Source: Hippophae tibetana (Eukaryota > Streptophyta > Magnoliopsida > Rosales > Elaeagnaceae). Taken from it: DNA of 64,000 bases. The notes beneath the pieces are model-generated. The model was not told where the DNA came from, searched no databases, and saw only the letters and a program-made list of their open reading frames with translations. Location: assembly GCA_037013495.1 (NCBI GenBank), contig CM072801.1, positions 17,041,501-17,105,500 of the forward strand, read 5' to 3'. Positions within the stretch are counted from its first letter, which is position 1. Each line of letters opens with the position of its first letter. Both the position numbers and the translations under genes were made by a program. Shown here one piece after another: positions 11,733-24,600 of this stretch.

Positions 11733-13190
11733 AGCATTTTCATGTGGCAAAACCTCTCACTCACTACATGACACTTATAGAAATAAGATAAAAATTCAAT
11801 GATGTCCTAGACTCCATAGTGGAAGTATCCTATGGTTCGGTAGATCCATCTTCGCTGCAACTTGACAAGCTTGTAAGTAACTTAAATGACATTGACAAAG
11901 TATATGACAACTTGGCATGAAAGCCTTATTGTATATTAGTTCAGTTTACATAGAAATAAGTGAAATGTAAAGAATAGTCATGTAGTATGCATTCATATCA
12001 ATTAAGCTTAATTAAATATGTTCTCCCTTATATGCATAACAAAATAAAAACATGGAAGTAAAACACATTATTCTCTCCCCCTTTTTTGACATACGAGAAG
12101 GACAAAACATTAGAGAAAGCAATGAAGCTAAACTCCTCCTAAAGATATAGCAATGTAAAAGTAGAGTAATGTAGAAGTGCAATATGCTTTAAACTCCCCC
12201 TAAGTTTTATGACTCTCTAACTTAGAAATTAATTAAAAAGGTAATATATGAAAAGAATATGGAAATGAAAAAAATCTAATTAATTGTTTTTTCATAAATA
12301 ACCATATAAAGTATTAAACTCATTTAATCACAAATGAGCACACAACCAATTGAGAACTCATCATTTTTTAACTCCAATTTTGATTATTTATCATATAAAT
12401 AAATAAATAAAGTATAAGAGTCATACAAGCACATATAATTACATATTGACATTTGCTTAAAGTAGTATATATGTTTAAACTCCACAAATATGTCAATTAA
12501 TTCATTTATGACCTATCAAGAAAGACCCAAAAGAAAAAAATATCACCTATCATGTAAAATCATAATCGAGTCTTCAATCTCACAAAATAAAATATATATA
12601 CGAAAAGAGGACTTAATTTTTTTTTTATATATATGAGTAAATGATTTTTTTATAACCTCTATTGACTCTTTCTTTTTGTGCATTCAATGGACAAGATTTA
12701 TAAGTAGTCACTTTTTGCAAAATCTTTTTTTTTGCACGAGCCATAAACCTAGCATGATGACTTTCACACTAGTTATGAGGTAGCCCTCTCCGCTCACTGT
12801 GGTAGCTTCACACATCATAGTAGGTATCCCTCTCAATACTAGGTACCACCATACGGTAAAATTTTAAAAATCAAGAATTAAAACTCAACATAATTTTACA
12901 ATCAAGATTATTTGAAGTCTTAGAGTCTTTCAAGAAAATTCATAAACTTCAAGCATAGCATATATGTGTGTTTGTAAGTGTGTGAATAAGTTCGTGTCAA
13001 CATCGATCATCATATGTACAAAAATATGTGTGTGTGCATAAGCCAAAATTGTAGACTAATTTATACAATAAATATCAAAATGAGTTGAGTCACTAAAAAT
13101 GAGATTATGTGTATGGAAGTATTAAATAAGTCGAATACCGTGTTGGCCAGACAAGGATGCTATTTTGTTTTTGGTAATAAATTTTGAAAT
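11733..13190 (-). other. 3' untranslated region of Copia copy 2
   Basis: Lies between the RNase H stop and the polypurine tract and has no coding frame. The part at 12740-13050 aligns with 5540-5870 of copy 1 (TGATGACTTTCACACTAGTTA and ATAAACTTCAAG landmarks). A long 3' untranslated region is common in SIRE-type elements. Confidence 0.55.
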
Positions 13191-14120
13191 TCAATTTGAG
13201 GGAGAAATTCCCAAGGAACTTCTAAGATACTCAAATCTTTGAGTGTCTATGGCTTTAATGAATATATCAGCTAATTGTCTCTCAGTAGGTACAAACTCAA
13301 GTGTCACTATTTTCTCTTCAACTAATTCTTGAATAAAGTGATGCCTAATGTCAATGTGCTTAGTTCTAGAATGTTGAACAGGGTTCTTAGAAATACATAT
13401 AGCACTAGAGTTATCACAATATAATGGCATCATACCTTGTGTGCAAGAGCTTCCTGGAGCAATGTATTCCACTTTAACTGTAGAGAGTGAGATAGAGTTT
13501 TTCTTTTTACTGTGCCAGGATACTAAGTTGTTTCCAATGTAGAAACAACCACCTCTTGTGCTCTTCCTATCATCATGGTTGCTTCCCCATTCGACATCTA
13601 TACAACCACTTACTTCACAAGTAATGTCAGTAGTAAAATATAAATCATAATTACATGTTCCTGAGATATACCTTATGATTCTCTTTACATTCTCTAAGTA
13701 TGATTACTTAGGGTCAGCTTGATAACGGGCACACATACCAACACTAACACATATGTCAGGCCTACTTGCAGTGAGATTAAGTAAACTACCTATCATACTC
13801 CTATAAAAGGTTTGATCAACACTTTTACCTTGAGTGTCCTTTGTAATTTTTGTGCTGGTACCTAAAGGAGTCCGTAATGGCTTGCTAGTTTCAAGACCAA
13901 ACCTTTTAACAAGGTTACATGCGAGCTTGGTTTGAGAAATAAATATATTATCACGAGATTGTTTGATTTGCAAACCAAGGAAGAAAATTATTTCACCTAC
14001 CATGGACATTTCAAATTCATTTGTCATAACATGCATAAAATCATCCACTAGTGTACTAGATGTGGATCCAAAAACTATGTCATCCATATAAATTTGAGCA
14101 ATAAAGATCTCTTTTCCATG
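13191..14120 (-). pseudogene. Copia reverse transcriptase (end) and RNase H
   Basis: The reading starts at the catalytic block FIAQIYMDDIVFGS (YMDD, near 14100-14065) and runs through FFLGLQIKQ, TPLGTSTKI and YRSMIGSLLNL to a stop near 13710. RNase H follows, with a frame break, as [47 protein letters not shown] and [12 protein letters not shown], ending at 13191. The first two thirds of reverse transcriptase are missing because the upstream sequence jumps straight from integrase. The product would not polymerise DNA. Confidence 0.85.
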
Positions 14121-14522
14121 GTCTATTCTTAGTCTCTTGATGGTTACTATTTTATCACATGCTTCAACCTACATTCTTGTGCAATATGAGATGAAGAACT
14201 CAAAATCATTTGACTTGTCTCTAAGAAATTATACCCACATGTAGTGAGAAAAGTCATCTACTACAATTATGATATATTTCTTACCTCCAATACTTTCTGT
14301 TCTCATAGGACCCATAAGGTCAATATGTATCAATTCCAATACTCTGTTTGTATTTATACTCTTGATCTTCTTATGAGCAATCCTACTTTGTTTACCTAAT
14401 TGACATGGTCCACATACAGGTGTTTCAGTTTTTGAGAGAATAGGTAAACCACACACAGTCTCAGTTTTACTTAATCTAACTAGATCTTTAAAATTCATAT
14501 GACCTAGCTTTTTGTGCCACAA
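14121..14522 (-). pseudogene. Copia integrase, N-terminal part only
   Basis: It starts WHKKLGHMNFKDLVRL with CGPCQLGKQS, the HHCC zinc region before integrase. Next come LIHIDLMGPMRT and VVDDFSHYMWV of the catalytic core. A stop follows, then FLRDKSNDFEFF and IKRLRIDHGKEF, the core block with the second acidic residue. At about 14112-14120 the reading passes directly into the reverse transcriptase block, so the integrase C-terminal half is absent. Confidence 0.85.
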
Positions 14523-14712
14523 GGTAGTTAAGTCATTTCTAGCTAGGTTACATGTTACTATGAGTTATGTATCAATACAATAACAATTGTCATATGATCT
14601 GATTCCCTTAATCATACATTCACCCATTTGATATGTTACAATACAGTGATTGTTTATAAATTTCACATTAAAATCACTGTCACATATTTCACTTATGCTA
14701 ATCAAGTTTTCC

Positions 14713-14949
14713 TTAAGTCCTTCCACGTATAAAATTCATCAAGTTTAGGGATACCTTCTTTTTTAACAGAGCCTTTTCCAATATTTTAGATGTTTTATCA
14801 ACACCAAAGGTAATTGTCCCTTCATTGTATTCCTTAAAGGTTTTAAACAAAGAACGATTCCATGTCATGTGTCTACAACATCCACTATCAAAATACGAAG
14901 CAGTATTTGATTTAGCTTTAAACGCTATATGGACCACAAAGCAGTGCAA
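14713..14949 (-). pseudogene. Copia aspartic protease remnant
   Basis: The core reads YFDSGCCRHMT, equivalent to the usual YLDSGCSRHMTG active-site block of SIRE-type Copia proteases. The surrounding frame is short and interrupted. It lies between gag and the integrase zinc region, the expected Copia order. Confidence 0.75.
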
Positions 14950-15197
14950 CTCAGATTTCTTAACCCATCCTCTTTTAATTTTGGAAATTTGAGTTACCAG
15001 TTTCTTATGTTCCTCTTTTTGTGTAGTTCTTGTAGTAAAAAATTTACGTTTTATAAATTTTTGAGGTGTCTTAGAAACATTTGTCCTTTCCTTTTTGTGT
15101 AGTTCGTGATAGAATTATAAGCATAAAGAAATCTACACTTAGGTCTAATATGTTCTTTCCTACCACAATGATGACAAATGGGAACAAATTGAATTTT

Positions 15198-16759
15198 CTA
15201 AGAATGATAAGGTGCAGAAACTACCTTCCCTTCTTGAGCAATAGTGGGTTTTACAAATTGAGTTTTGGATGATGAAGGTGTTGACTGTTCATCTATGTAT
15301 CCAAGACCTCTCTTATCTCCATGTGGCTTTCCATAGTCTAGGACTTTGGTTAATTTTTCAGCACCAATGTTCAAATTCCTCATCGTTTCCTTAGCAATAC
15401 TAAGTTCTTGCCTAAGATTTTTGTTTTCCTTAGTGGTTTCTGCAAGTCTCATATTCAAGGCATTAATATGATCAGACAATTCCTTTTTATCTTTCTCTAG
15501 GCTAGAGGAATTTGTTTTGTGAACATTGATGATATCATTAAGTTTAGTTACTTCCACAAGCAATTTATCTCTCTCTTCCCTAACACCTAGACAATTCATG
15601 AATAATTCCTCATAATTCGATACATTAAACTTAGACAGTAAGAGAGAAGAGTTTACTTCTTCATTTTCTTCATCCGAGCTAAGGTCGGAGTCATTGTGGT
15701 GTGCTTTGACAGTTGCGGTGAAGACACAATAATTAGTGTCATCATCCTCTGAGTTATTAGCATTATCCTGCTCATTTTCTATGTCACTGAGTGTAGCATT
15801 AAAAGCTTTTTCAAATTTCTTTTTATTGTTAGCACAATCTACAGAAATATGACCAAATCCCCCACAAGTAAAGCATTCAGGACTAGTGGGCATACTTTTC
15901 TTACCATCAAGGCTAGGAGGCTTGATTTCCCTTTACTTTCGATCATTCGAACGACTGGATTGTCCCTTGATGGAATGATTATTTTTTTGACCCTTCTTCT
16001 TCATGAACTTCTAAAATTTTCGTGCTAACAAGACTAGTGACTCATCATTCATATGATCATCACTATCAGAGATGTCCTTTTTGTAGCTTTTGAATGCCAT
16101 ATCCTTATTTTTCTTGGGTGGATCAAGAGAAAGCTCATAGGTTTGGATTGACCCAACAAGTTCATTAATTTTTAGTGTGTCTACATTCTTGCTTTCCTCT
16201 ATCGCTGTAACTTTCATCTTGTAGTCTACTGTTAAAGAGCTTAGGAGTTTGCGTTTTACTTGTATAGGTTGTTGAATTTTCTCACCAAGGTTAGAACAAA
16301 CATTAGTGATATCACAAAAGTGAGCATAGAACTGACCAAAAGTTTCCATGTTGCTTATTTTAATGGAATCAAACAGAGATGTTAGCAATCTCAATTTTGT
16401 TTGTTTCACTTGGGAAGTTCCCTTATGAGCAAGAGCAAGTGCATTTCATGCATCTTTAGTAATCTCACAGTCGGAGATGCGAGGAACTCATCCATTGACA
16501 CTGCAGCAAATATTGAGCTTAGACCTTTTTGGTTTGCCCCACTAAGTGTGCTTTCTTTAGTGGTCCAGTCTTTTCTTGGCTTTATGATTGTTACACCATC
16601 TTTCGTTACCGAAGGTGGTTCCCAATCATCAAGAATAACATCCCATACTTTTTCATCTTGTCTGAAAAAGGCTTGCATGCGAGCCTTCCAATAAGGGTAA
16701 TTAAACCCATCAAAGAGTGGGGTTCTAACAGATGACCCACCTTTTTTCATTTGGTCCAT
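15198..16759 (-). pseudogene. Copia gag (UBN2 type) with zinc knuckle, frameshifted
   Basis: The start ATG is at 16759, about 55 bases after the primer binding site. The N-terminus has RTPLFDGFNYPYWKARM and WDVILDDWEPP, the gag N-terminal block of SIRE-like elements. A frameshift near 16408 leads into LLTSLFDSIKISNMETFGQF and on to 16011. After stops, the same frame resumes at 15893 with a CCHC zinc knuckle CFTCGGFGHISVDC, an acidic stretch, a predicted coiled coil (about residues 100-180 of that piece) and GKPHGDKRGLGYID. At least one frameshift and one stop make it inactive. Confidence 0.85.
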
Positions 16760-16811
16760 AAGTAAACATGTGTGTCCCTAACGATCAATCTCACTAAGTG
16801 TGTCTAGTGTC

Positions 16812-16825
16812 GGCTTTGATACCAA
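16812..16825 (-). other. Primer binding site (initiator tRNA-Met type), Copia copy 2
   Basis: The minus strand reads TTGGTATCAAAGCC, one mismatch from the canonical TGGTATCAGAGC. It sits one base from the LTR edge at 16827. Confidence 0.8.
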
Positions 16826-16826
16826 T

Positions 16827-18207
16827 TGAAAGTTTATAAGATATTGACCTAATTAACCTAGAGAGGGATGAATAGGTTATTTTTAATTTTTACCAATTTA
16901 TAATTTAATAACCTAAACAAAGCGGTCAGACATACAACCGTGTGTAAAAATAAGTATAAAAATAAAAGAATAACATACGATATTTTTGGGTGGAAACAAC
17001 CTAGGCCACAACCATGACTTAAGAGGAAAACCACTGGTCCATCGACCAACCTAACTTTCCACTATGAAAATCAAATGTTCAAGTACAAACTCGGTCTTAT
17101 ATTACCCTCCCTAGGATACTGTCCCAATGTACTTTACTTACGAGCCCCTACTCTGTTTTCACAGTTTCCAAAATTAACATGAGCGATTTCCAGACCAACG
17201 TTCCAATAAGCTCCCCGCTAATCAGATCGTTCACAAATCAACTGTAAAAAGATTAGCACAAAAAACACAAGTGTCCGTGTGTGTTCTAGAAAGAATTTAA
17301 TAATGAATAATCCTAATTAGATGATTTAAAACAAATTTCATTTAAACCAAATCAACTAGAATATTTTAGTAAAAATAATTTCTTTAAAATTTAATAATTA
17401 AATCAAATAATCATGATTGTTCATAAAATTATTTAATCTAAATACCTAAAAATCAAATTAAGAAGAATTAAATTAATTAATATAAATAAAAAATGTATAT
17501 ATATTAATTACCTTTTCTCACTTCATGCATGGCTTTCAATATATATATGACTATATGTAAGGTTACCTTTGTTGTCTAGTATATAGGTATATATGATTTC
17601 TTCAAGGATTACTCTTCAAGAATATTAATTAATCTCAACATATCATTCTTTTAGCCCATCACACTTAAGGATCACTTTTAAAGAAGATTAATTAATTTGT
17701 GGTTGTTGCTCTACTCCTCAATTTTTCTTTTCAGTACGCAGATAGATTTTTTTTGTTCGACAACCTTTTGTTTTTCTCATACATTTTTCCGCTCTTTTCC
17801 TTCGACAACTTTTCTTCTATTTTTTTCACACAACTTTAACCCTAATGTATCTATATATATAGATAATAATAATACCTAGTGGTATTAGGGTTAAATGTAT
17901 TTTGGGCTTAATTTTGTCAAAATCCATTAAAACACATCTTAAAAATATTTAATTATTAATTTCATAAATTGATTCAAGTTTAAATAAATATTTTAGCACC
18001 AAATATAATTTTAAATTTATTAACATGTGTTATTGAATGCATGAATTCAATCCTATGTGTTGTAGTTATAAAAGATATACCTGAAATACGATTATCTTAA
18101 ATTCAAACATTTGTTCGGTTTTTCTTGATAGACTTGATAACAAGCCTAAAAATAAATTAATAAGTAAATATTTTGTACACAAAAATAGAACACTCATAAT
18201 ATTTATA
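16827..18207 (-). mobile_element. 5' LTR of Copia copy 2
   Basis: It starts TGAAAGTTTATAAG on the plus strand next to the primer binding site. It ends near 18207, where the end aligns with the 3' LTR terminus. Length is about 1.38 kb, AT-rich, and no gene was seen in it. A short T-rich open frame at 17697-17879 is compositional. Confidence 0.75.
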
Positions 18208-18340
18208 ATTACCACATGCTAAAGTTCAAACTCTTATTATAGCACTTTAATTATAGTTACATGCTTATGCCTATTGAATTATATATCTATTAATTAAAAT
18301 GTTTTGACTACTTGAGTTTTTTTATTTACTGTTGCTATAT
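18208..18340 (+). repeat. R3 repeat, right part of the interrupted copy
   Basis: It resumes with ACATGCTAAAGTTCAAACTC and CTTATTATA, matching ACATACTAAAGTTTAAACTC and CTTATTAGA at about 47158-47190. Joined to 11089-11588, it restores the order seen in the uninterrupted copy. It runs into the LINE fragment near 18340. Confidence 0.65.
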
Positions 18341-18344
18341 GTTA

Positions 18345-20327
18345 ATCCATTGGTAATGAACCGGGTTACGGACTCTTTCGCAGAACAATTCGAGGAGTTA
18401 GAAAGGGTGATCCCTTATCAACTTGCCTCTTTCTTATCATCTCATAATGTTTTTTCAGAATGTTATCCAAAGCTGAAAGGAATTGACAGATTCATGCAAT
18501 TAAGATAGCTAGAAGAGCACCCCCAATTATCCATCTATAATGATGATTTGGTTATATCAGGGGATATCTTGTAGAAACCAGAGTTATTTAAGTTCTCCTA
18601 GATAAGATTGCTCTTAGTCAGAACAAAAGCTTAATTACTCAAAATTTGAAAGTTTTTTTCTCCAAAAATATGGATTCTTCAGCTTGTCATGAGATAAGTC
18701 AATTGATGAATATTAAAAGGGCATCACGTATCATTAATACCTAGACAACTCTTTGACTTTGAACATAAGCCAAAAAAAAAAAAAACTAGACTTCCAGTAC
18801 ATTATTTAGAAAATAAAACACAAAGTAAACAATTGGAAATCTAAGGTACCCTCTCAAGCAGGAAAACCTACCCTCATCATATCAATACTACAGACTATTC
18901 CTATTTATTATATCAGTACTTTCAAATTACCTACTTTAACCTCTTCAATCATACGACAGTTTTGGTGGACAAATAATCATGAGAAAAAGCATTGTTTTTC
19001 ACTAGTAGTTTTATCTACCATTTGTCAACCTATGGAAGCAATGGGGTTTTAGGCAATTGAAAGATTTTAACCAAGCTATGCTTTCCAAAACTTCTTGGGA
19101 TTTTATTATACAATCACCTGAAAAACTATGGGTATAGGTTTTCATGAGCAAATATGCCTATTCTGAGTGCTTTTCTCAAGTCCAACAAAAAAATGGAGAT
19201 TCCTACATATAAAAAGGTTTACTATGGAATGGAGAGTTAAAAGTGAAAGGCAATTATTAGGAGCTAGGTGAAGGAACAAATTTTGATATATAGTCTCAAC
19301 CTTAGGTCCAGAGAATCCCAAATCAAAAGTTATTAATTCATTCTAATCCTGATAATTTTTCAGGCATTTCTAAACCTTTGGATCTTTGTCATTGGTATCC
19401 AAACTTAACCTGGAACAAGTCCTTGACTGATAATATTTTTCCTCAGCATATTGCAAACTTCATTTTAACCTTACAACCTTCTTCTCCTGGTAAGGTGGAC
19501 ATTTTGAAATGGTTTGGAAGAGGTAAGGGCTCTTTTTATGTAAAAGATGCATACCTAACTTTATTAAAGGATCACTAGTTTCTAGAATAAATTTTGGAAA
19601 GCTAAATTACATGAAAGATACAAAATTATACTTTGAAAGATTCTAAAAAGAACTTTGCGTACAAAAGTAGCTGCTTTCCATTTTCGAAAATTGAATAACA
19701 TCAATTGCACTCTTTGTAACAAAGAAAAGGAGGACATCGAAAACCTTTTCATAAGATGTGAGATCCTACATTCTTGGTGAAAACATTGGTATTGGGGTTT
19801 AGTGTGGTCTTTCACAAATAAATTAGACATCTATGCCTACATTAATCTCATCCTAAACCCCCTAAAATAACACTGCATCAAAATACAATTCTAAACTCTT
19901 CACTCTAACTGCTATAATTATGTTAGAACACATTTGGCACTTGCGCAACAAGATAGTCTTTGACAATGCAAAGCTAGAAGGCATTAATGTATTAATTATA
20001 CATTTAACAAACATAATCCAAGAGTTTAAAATCTTTGTGGTATTAAACCATGAAGGTAGCATAGTTAAAACTTGGAGGTATGATATGTTCACTCAAAGTG
20101 TGAAAATTGCAAAATCTCTAGCCCTTCAAGCAGCCCTCCTTCATAGTCTTCGACCATTACGCTGGATGCCTAGAGATTTGAATTATAGAACTTACATCTT
20201 AGTTAAAAAGGCAAATGTCATCTGTATGGGAAATCATGCTCACCATGATCGTTCGTCTCCTTAGCAACTTGCCTAGCTTTGTACAAAAGGTCATCAGGTC
20301 TTTATTATTAGCAAAAGAAAAAAAAAC
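18345..20327 (+). mobile_element. Degenerate LINE fragment (reverse transcriptase to 3' end)
   Basis: It begins inside reverse transcriptase: GVRKGDPLSTCLFLI near 18393-18440 (usual RQGDPLSPYLFIL), then KIARRAPPIIHL. The finger-palm end is broken. The C-terminal part follows with LDLCHWYPNLTWNKSLTDN at 19378-19436, FGRGKGSFYVKDAYL at 19515-19560, and a zinc-binding segment FRKLNNINCTLCNKEKEDIE near 19683-19742. It ends near an A-rich stretch at 20309-20326, which may be the old poly(A) tail. Stops occur throughout. The left end is truncated. Confidence 0.8.
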
Positions 20328-21400
20328 TCACTCTTTTTATAATACTTATAAAATTATTATTAAAAACCAAAAAAAGCCTTTACTTTTCTCTTAGTTTGCA
20401 AATAAAAATAATTTCTCTTCTAATCTTTATCATATATAAGTTAATATATTCCCCTTTATTAAAACATATATTTATCTATTCTTTACCCCCTAATATATTT
20501 AAAAAATATATGAAATGCTCTTTTATTGAAAATTAACGGTGATAAATAATTTGATCAATTCGTTTAAATTGATAAATTTGATCCGATTTATCGGATTCAA
20601 ATCGAATTACTTTATAAATTTTATAGTCAAATCATATTTGGATTGAAAATTATACAATCCATTTAAATGTAGATCGTATTCAGATTGATAAGTTTTATAA
20701 TCCGTTGTATCTGATATGGAATGAATTACTATTAAATTTTAAATAAATACATATTTTATTTTATAATATATCATATTTAAATATTATGCATATTATAATT
20801 ATATTATATTATTATTTTAGCTTAAAAATAAATATAAATATTTATAATAATTTAATAATTTTACATACATATTTCTTATTCTTTTGATATCTTAGTTGTG
20901 GTTATAAATAATAATATTTGTTACAAAAATATTAATTTAAAATTTAAATTTATGTATGTATTGTTTTATATATGATAATAATTCATAAATCATTTTAAAT
21001 ATTGTATAAATCATATTTAATTGGAAAAAATTCTATAATTTAGATTAATTTAAATTAATTATATTATCTGATGGGATTTGGATTAAAAATATTTAAATTT
21101 TTTTAATCAAATTAAATTCCGTACTACTTTAAACATACAATGAAATTACGTAGGGACACAATTAAAGAAAAAATATTTTCTCTCTTTAACGTAAAAAAGT
21201 TAAAAATAATGGGGTAGATTTTTGGTTTTCCAAAAAGCTACACTAGCAATAAACGAATTGGATAGAAGATTTTTTCCAAACACACGACATCCATAAATTT
21301 CATAACCGTACACACACTTTTTCTGTAAATTGTCACTTTATCCTCGATTTCTTTTGTTAAATTATGATTTAACCCTAGTTTTCAGAAAACCCACATGTCC
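20328..21400. other. AT-rich spacer upstream of the kinase gene
   Basis: Strongly AT-rich, with no open frame or transposon domain. The last 100 bases contain the presumed promoter and leader of the downstream gene, including an AACCCTAG word near 21370. Confidence 0.5.
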
Positions 21401-21402
21401 AC

Positions 21403-21441
21403 TAATTTCTTTCTTTCTTTCTTGCTTTCTTTCTTTCTTTT
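21403..21441 (+). repeat. (CTTT)n pyrimidine tract in the PDK leader region
   Basis: Repeats of CTTT with one interruption (TTGC), followed by a T run. It lies about 230 bases before the start codon of the kinase gene. Plant 5' leaders often carry CT-rich tracts; a regulatory role is not shown. Confidence 0.7.
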
Positions 21442-21669
21442 TTCCCCTCAATCTCTGAATTGGTTTTGAAATTTCAGAGGAGGGAGGGACGTTTTAGGGG
21501 CTTTTTTTTATTGTTTTTTGTGATCTCAATCTTAGTGTCGTTACGAGGAGTTGGTGTTGATTTGTACGTTGGGTATTTTAAAAGGTTTTCTTTCATTTTC
21601 CTCTTATTTCTCTTCCTTTTCCACCTCCTCGTGTTACTTCTTTCAAGTTTTGCTTGAATTTTGTTAACC

Positions 21670-24600
21670 ATGGCGGCTAAGAAAGCCTGTGGATCGTTTT
21701 CGAAGAGTTTGCTTGATGAGGTTCATAAATGGGGTTGTTTAAAGCAAACTGGAGTTAGTTTGAGGTATATGATGGAATTTGGGTCTGAACCCAATGACAA
21801 GAGTTTGCTTATTTCTGCTCAGTTTCTTCACAAAGAACTTCCCATTAGAATTGCCAGAAGAGCTATTGAACTCGAGAGTCTCCCTTATGGATTGTCTGAC
21901 AGACCCGCCGTTCTGAAGGTAGAATTTCATTTTCTGCTTAATTTTAGATAATTTCGTTTTGTGTTTTCGACTTTGTGTTGTGGGTTCTTGTTTTTGGTTT
22001 ATGCATAATTGATTTGTATAACTTATGGTTTTTCCCTATTATTTGAATGTTTCCTTTTATGGATAATCTTTTATTAACATTGAGAAGATAATTGGGGTCT
22101 TTGCATATATATATATATATATTTTTTCTGGGTTACAATTTTTTAAAGTTGACCGATCCCTTTTTTCTTTTCCTGTTTACTTTTGGTTAATGAATGCGAT
22201 TCTGGTCCTAAATTTTATTTTATTACATATGATATGTTTTGGGGGATGAAATATGAATCTGACAGATCCACTTTGTCTGGGCTCATAGAAATATCTATGG
22301 GTAACATGGATTTGACTGGGTTCTGTAGAGCTTGCGCTGAATCCAAGTACGTTTTGTTTGTTTTTGCTTTGATCTTCGCTAGCTTTTAAGAGGACTTTGT
22401 GTAAATGGTTTATCTTTTTAGGCTCTGGAGAAATCAATCATAATAGAATCTGATTGGAGACGAACTCGTTCTCTTTTTTTTGTGTTTACTAAATAACTGT
22501 AAGGAATCATAATGAAAATATTAATTAATTTAATTTTTTTTAAATTTATAACAAAAAATAGAAAATAAAATATTAAAATAATGGATAGTTTTGTAATTAT
22601 ATCTTGTGAATTTTGGAAAAGGAATGAATACTAAGGAGGAGTATGGAAACAATCTATAAGAATGACTCTAAATTTGTGGTGACTTTATTCCCTTTCCACC
22701 ATGTTTTTAGAATGACTCTTTCCTTGCTAGTAAGAACACACCCTTAATGTTTAAAGGTAAATTTCATATCTTGGATGGTGTCTTTGCCATTCTTTTAAGT
22801 ACATATATAAATATGTCCTGGATTGCAACATTCTTTTTATTTCATTTTGCAAATATTGTAAGGGGTCTGCTTTCCTGCTAGTTCGTATGCACTTTAAAGA
22901 TTTTCTTAAAGATGCTTCAGGGTGGCTGTGTTCTTCCTTTCATTAGGCCTATTCCTCACTGTCATTTGGATAATTATAGGTTGTACTCTTCTCCATTCTA
23001 GTGTTATCTGTTTCAATGGTGAGAGGTATTTGAGTAATCCTATGTTTGAAGATCATTTTCATTTACTTTGCAATTGAGGGAATTCATTATTTGAGCTTTG
23101 AGAATTTAAAATTCAATGGAAAATGTTATCACCACAAAGTGTATCTAAGTTGATGAGCTCAGAATTTACTTGTATGAAGGAGGTACTAACATTGCATAAA
23201 CAACTTGACCTAGGTTCGAGATTGGTATTTGGATTCCTTCCGTGACCTCAGATCATTCCCAGACATTAAGGATACAAATGATGAAAATGAATTCACAAAT
23301 ATGATCAAAGCAATTAAGGTGAGACACAATAACGTGGTCCCTATGATGGCTTTGGGTGTGCAACAGTTGAAGAAAACTTTGGGTCCTAGGACTGCTTATG
23401 AGGATCTTGATGAGATCCATCAATTTCTGGATCGCTTCTACATGTCAAGAATTGGAATTCGCATGTTAATTGGTTAGCTTTATTTCTTATTTCCACCTTA
23501 TGTAATTTGCTTGAATTTTGTTCCGTTTTGGTTTCTGAACATGTGAATACATATCAAATTTCTTCAATGCATCAGGTCAGCATGTTGAGTTGCATAATCC
23601 CAATCCTGCTCCTCATTGTGTTGGTTACATCCATACCAGAATGTCCCCAGTAGAGGTAGCACAAAATGCCAGTGATGACGCACGTTCAATCTGCTTACGT
23701 GAATATGGCAGTGCACCCAATGTGAACATATACGGGGATCCCAATTTCACCTTCCCGTAAGTGTATTCTCTATTTTTTTTAAAAATAAAATGACACTTTG
23801 TGTGGTGAGATGAGAAAGTGAGTCTTATACACCACTAGATCGTACTAAGCAAACCACAGTTTATAGGTTGAATTGATGCTATCAAGTAGATTTCAGTTCT
23901 AGTTATGGACTTTTTGTTTTTCCTAGCTTTGGTTTGTTATTGTCTCTGCTAGTTCTCTGTTGAGTACTGTTGTATAGCATAGTGGGAATGCAAACCCGCT
24001 TGGTGTACATCATAGATGTGAGATGAAGTTAGCATAACAAGGAGAAAGGGGTGGAAGATTTTTACACCTAAGTAGTATTGGATGGGGTAATGGGAATAAA
24101 AGGCATTTTCCTTCTCTGTTTCACATGGGTGGGCACTTGTTTCTTTAACAGATATGTTCCATCACATTTGCATCTTATGGTGTTTGAGTTGGTTAAAAAC
24201 TCTTTACGTGCTGTTCAAGAGCATTACATCGACTCAGACAGAGTTGCACCTCCAGTTAGAATAATAGTTGCTGATGGAATAGAGGATGTCACTATCAAGG
24301 TTCTTTCTAAATGCTTGCTGTTCAATTGTTCTGCCTGAATTTTTTTATATGTCCTATATAATCTCTCTTAAACAATCTATAATACTAATTCACTCAGCTG
24401 GGCTTCTTGCTTCATAGGTCTCTGATGAGGGGGGTGGTATAGCAAGAAGTGGTCTGCCCAAAATTTTCACATATCTTTACAGCACTGCTCAAAACCCTCT
24501 GAATGAGAACGCTGATCTTGGAACAACTGATTTAGTAACAATGGCCGGATATGGATATGGACTCCCAATCAGCCGTTTGTATGCTCGGTATTTTGGAGGG

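Larger units (their letters stand above)
11589..18207 (-). mobile_element. SIRE-like Copia element, copy 2 (internally deleted)
   Basis: A minus-strand Copia element with both ends visible. It has a 5' LTR at 16827-18207, primer binding site at 16812-16825, gag from 16759, protease, integrase start, reverse transcriptase end, RNase H ending at 13191, a long 3' untranslated region, a polypurine tract and a shortened 3' LTR at 11589-11720. The flanking bases GTTAC (11584-11588) and ATTAC (18208-18212) are a near-perfect 5 bp target duplication. The pol region has lost the rest of integrase and the start of reverse transcriptase, and all frames carry stops, so the copy is dead. Gag wording and the 1.4 kb LTR suggest the SIRE/Maximus lineage by inference. 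Confidence 0.85.

Noticed and set aside
16401..16735. Two plus-strand open frames opposite gag
   Set aside because: Antisense shadows of the Copia copy 2 gag, which has clear motifs on the minus strand.
22183..22389. Open frames within the first PDK intron
   Set aside because: Located in an intron whose splice sites restore the conserved kinase reading; no domain seen.
24078..24151. Open frame extending upstream of PDK exon 4
   Set aside because: The AG acceptor at 24150-24151 and the conserved [10 protein letters not shown] join show this is intron sequence.
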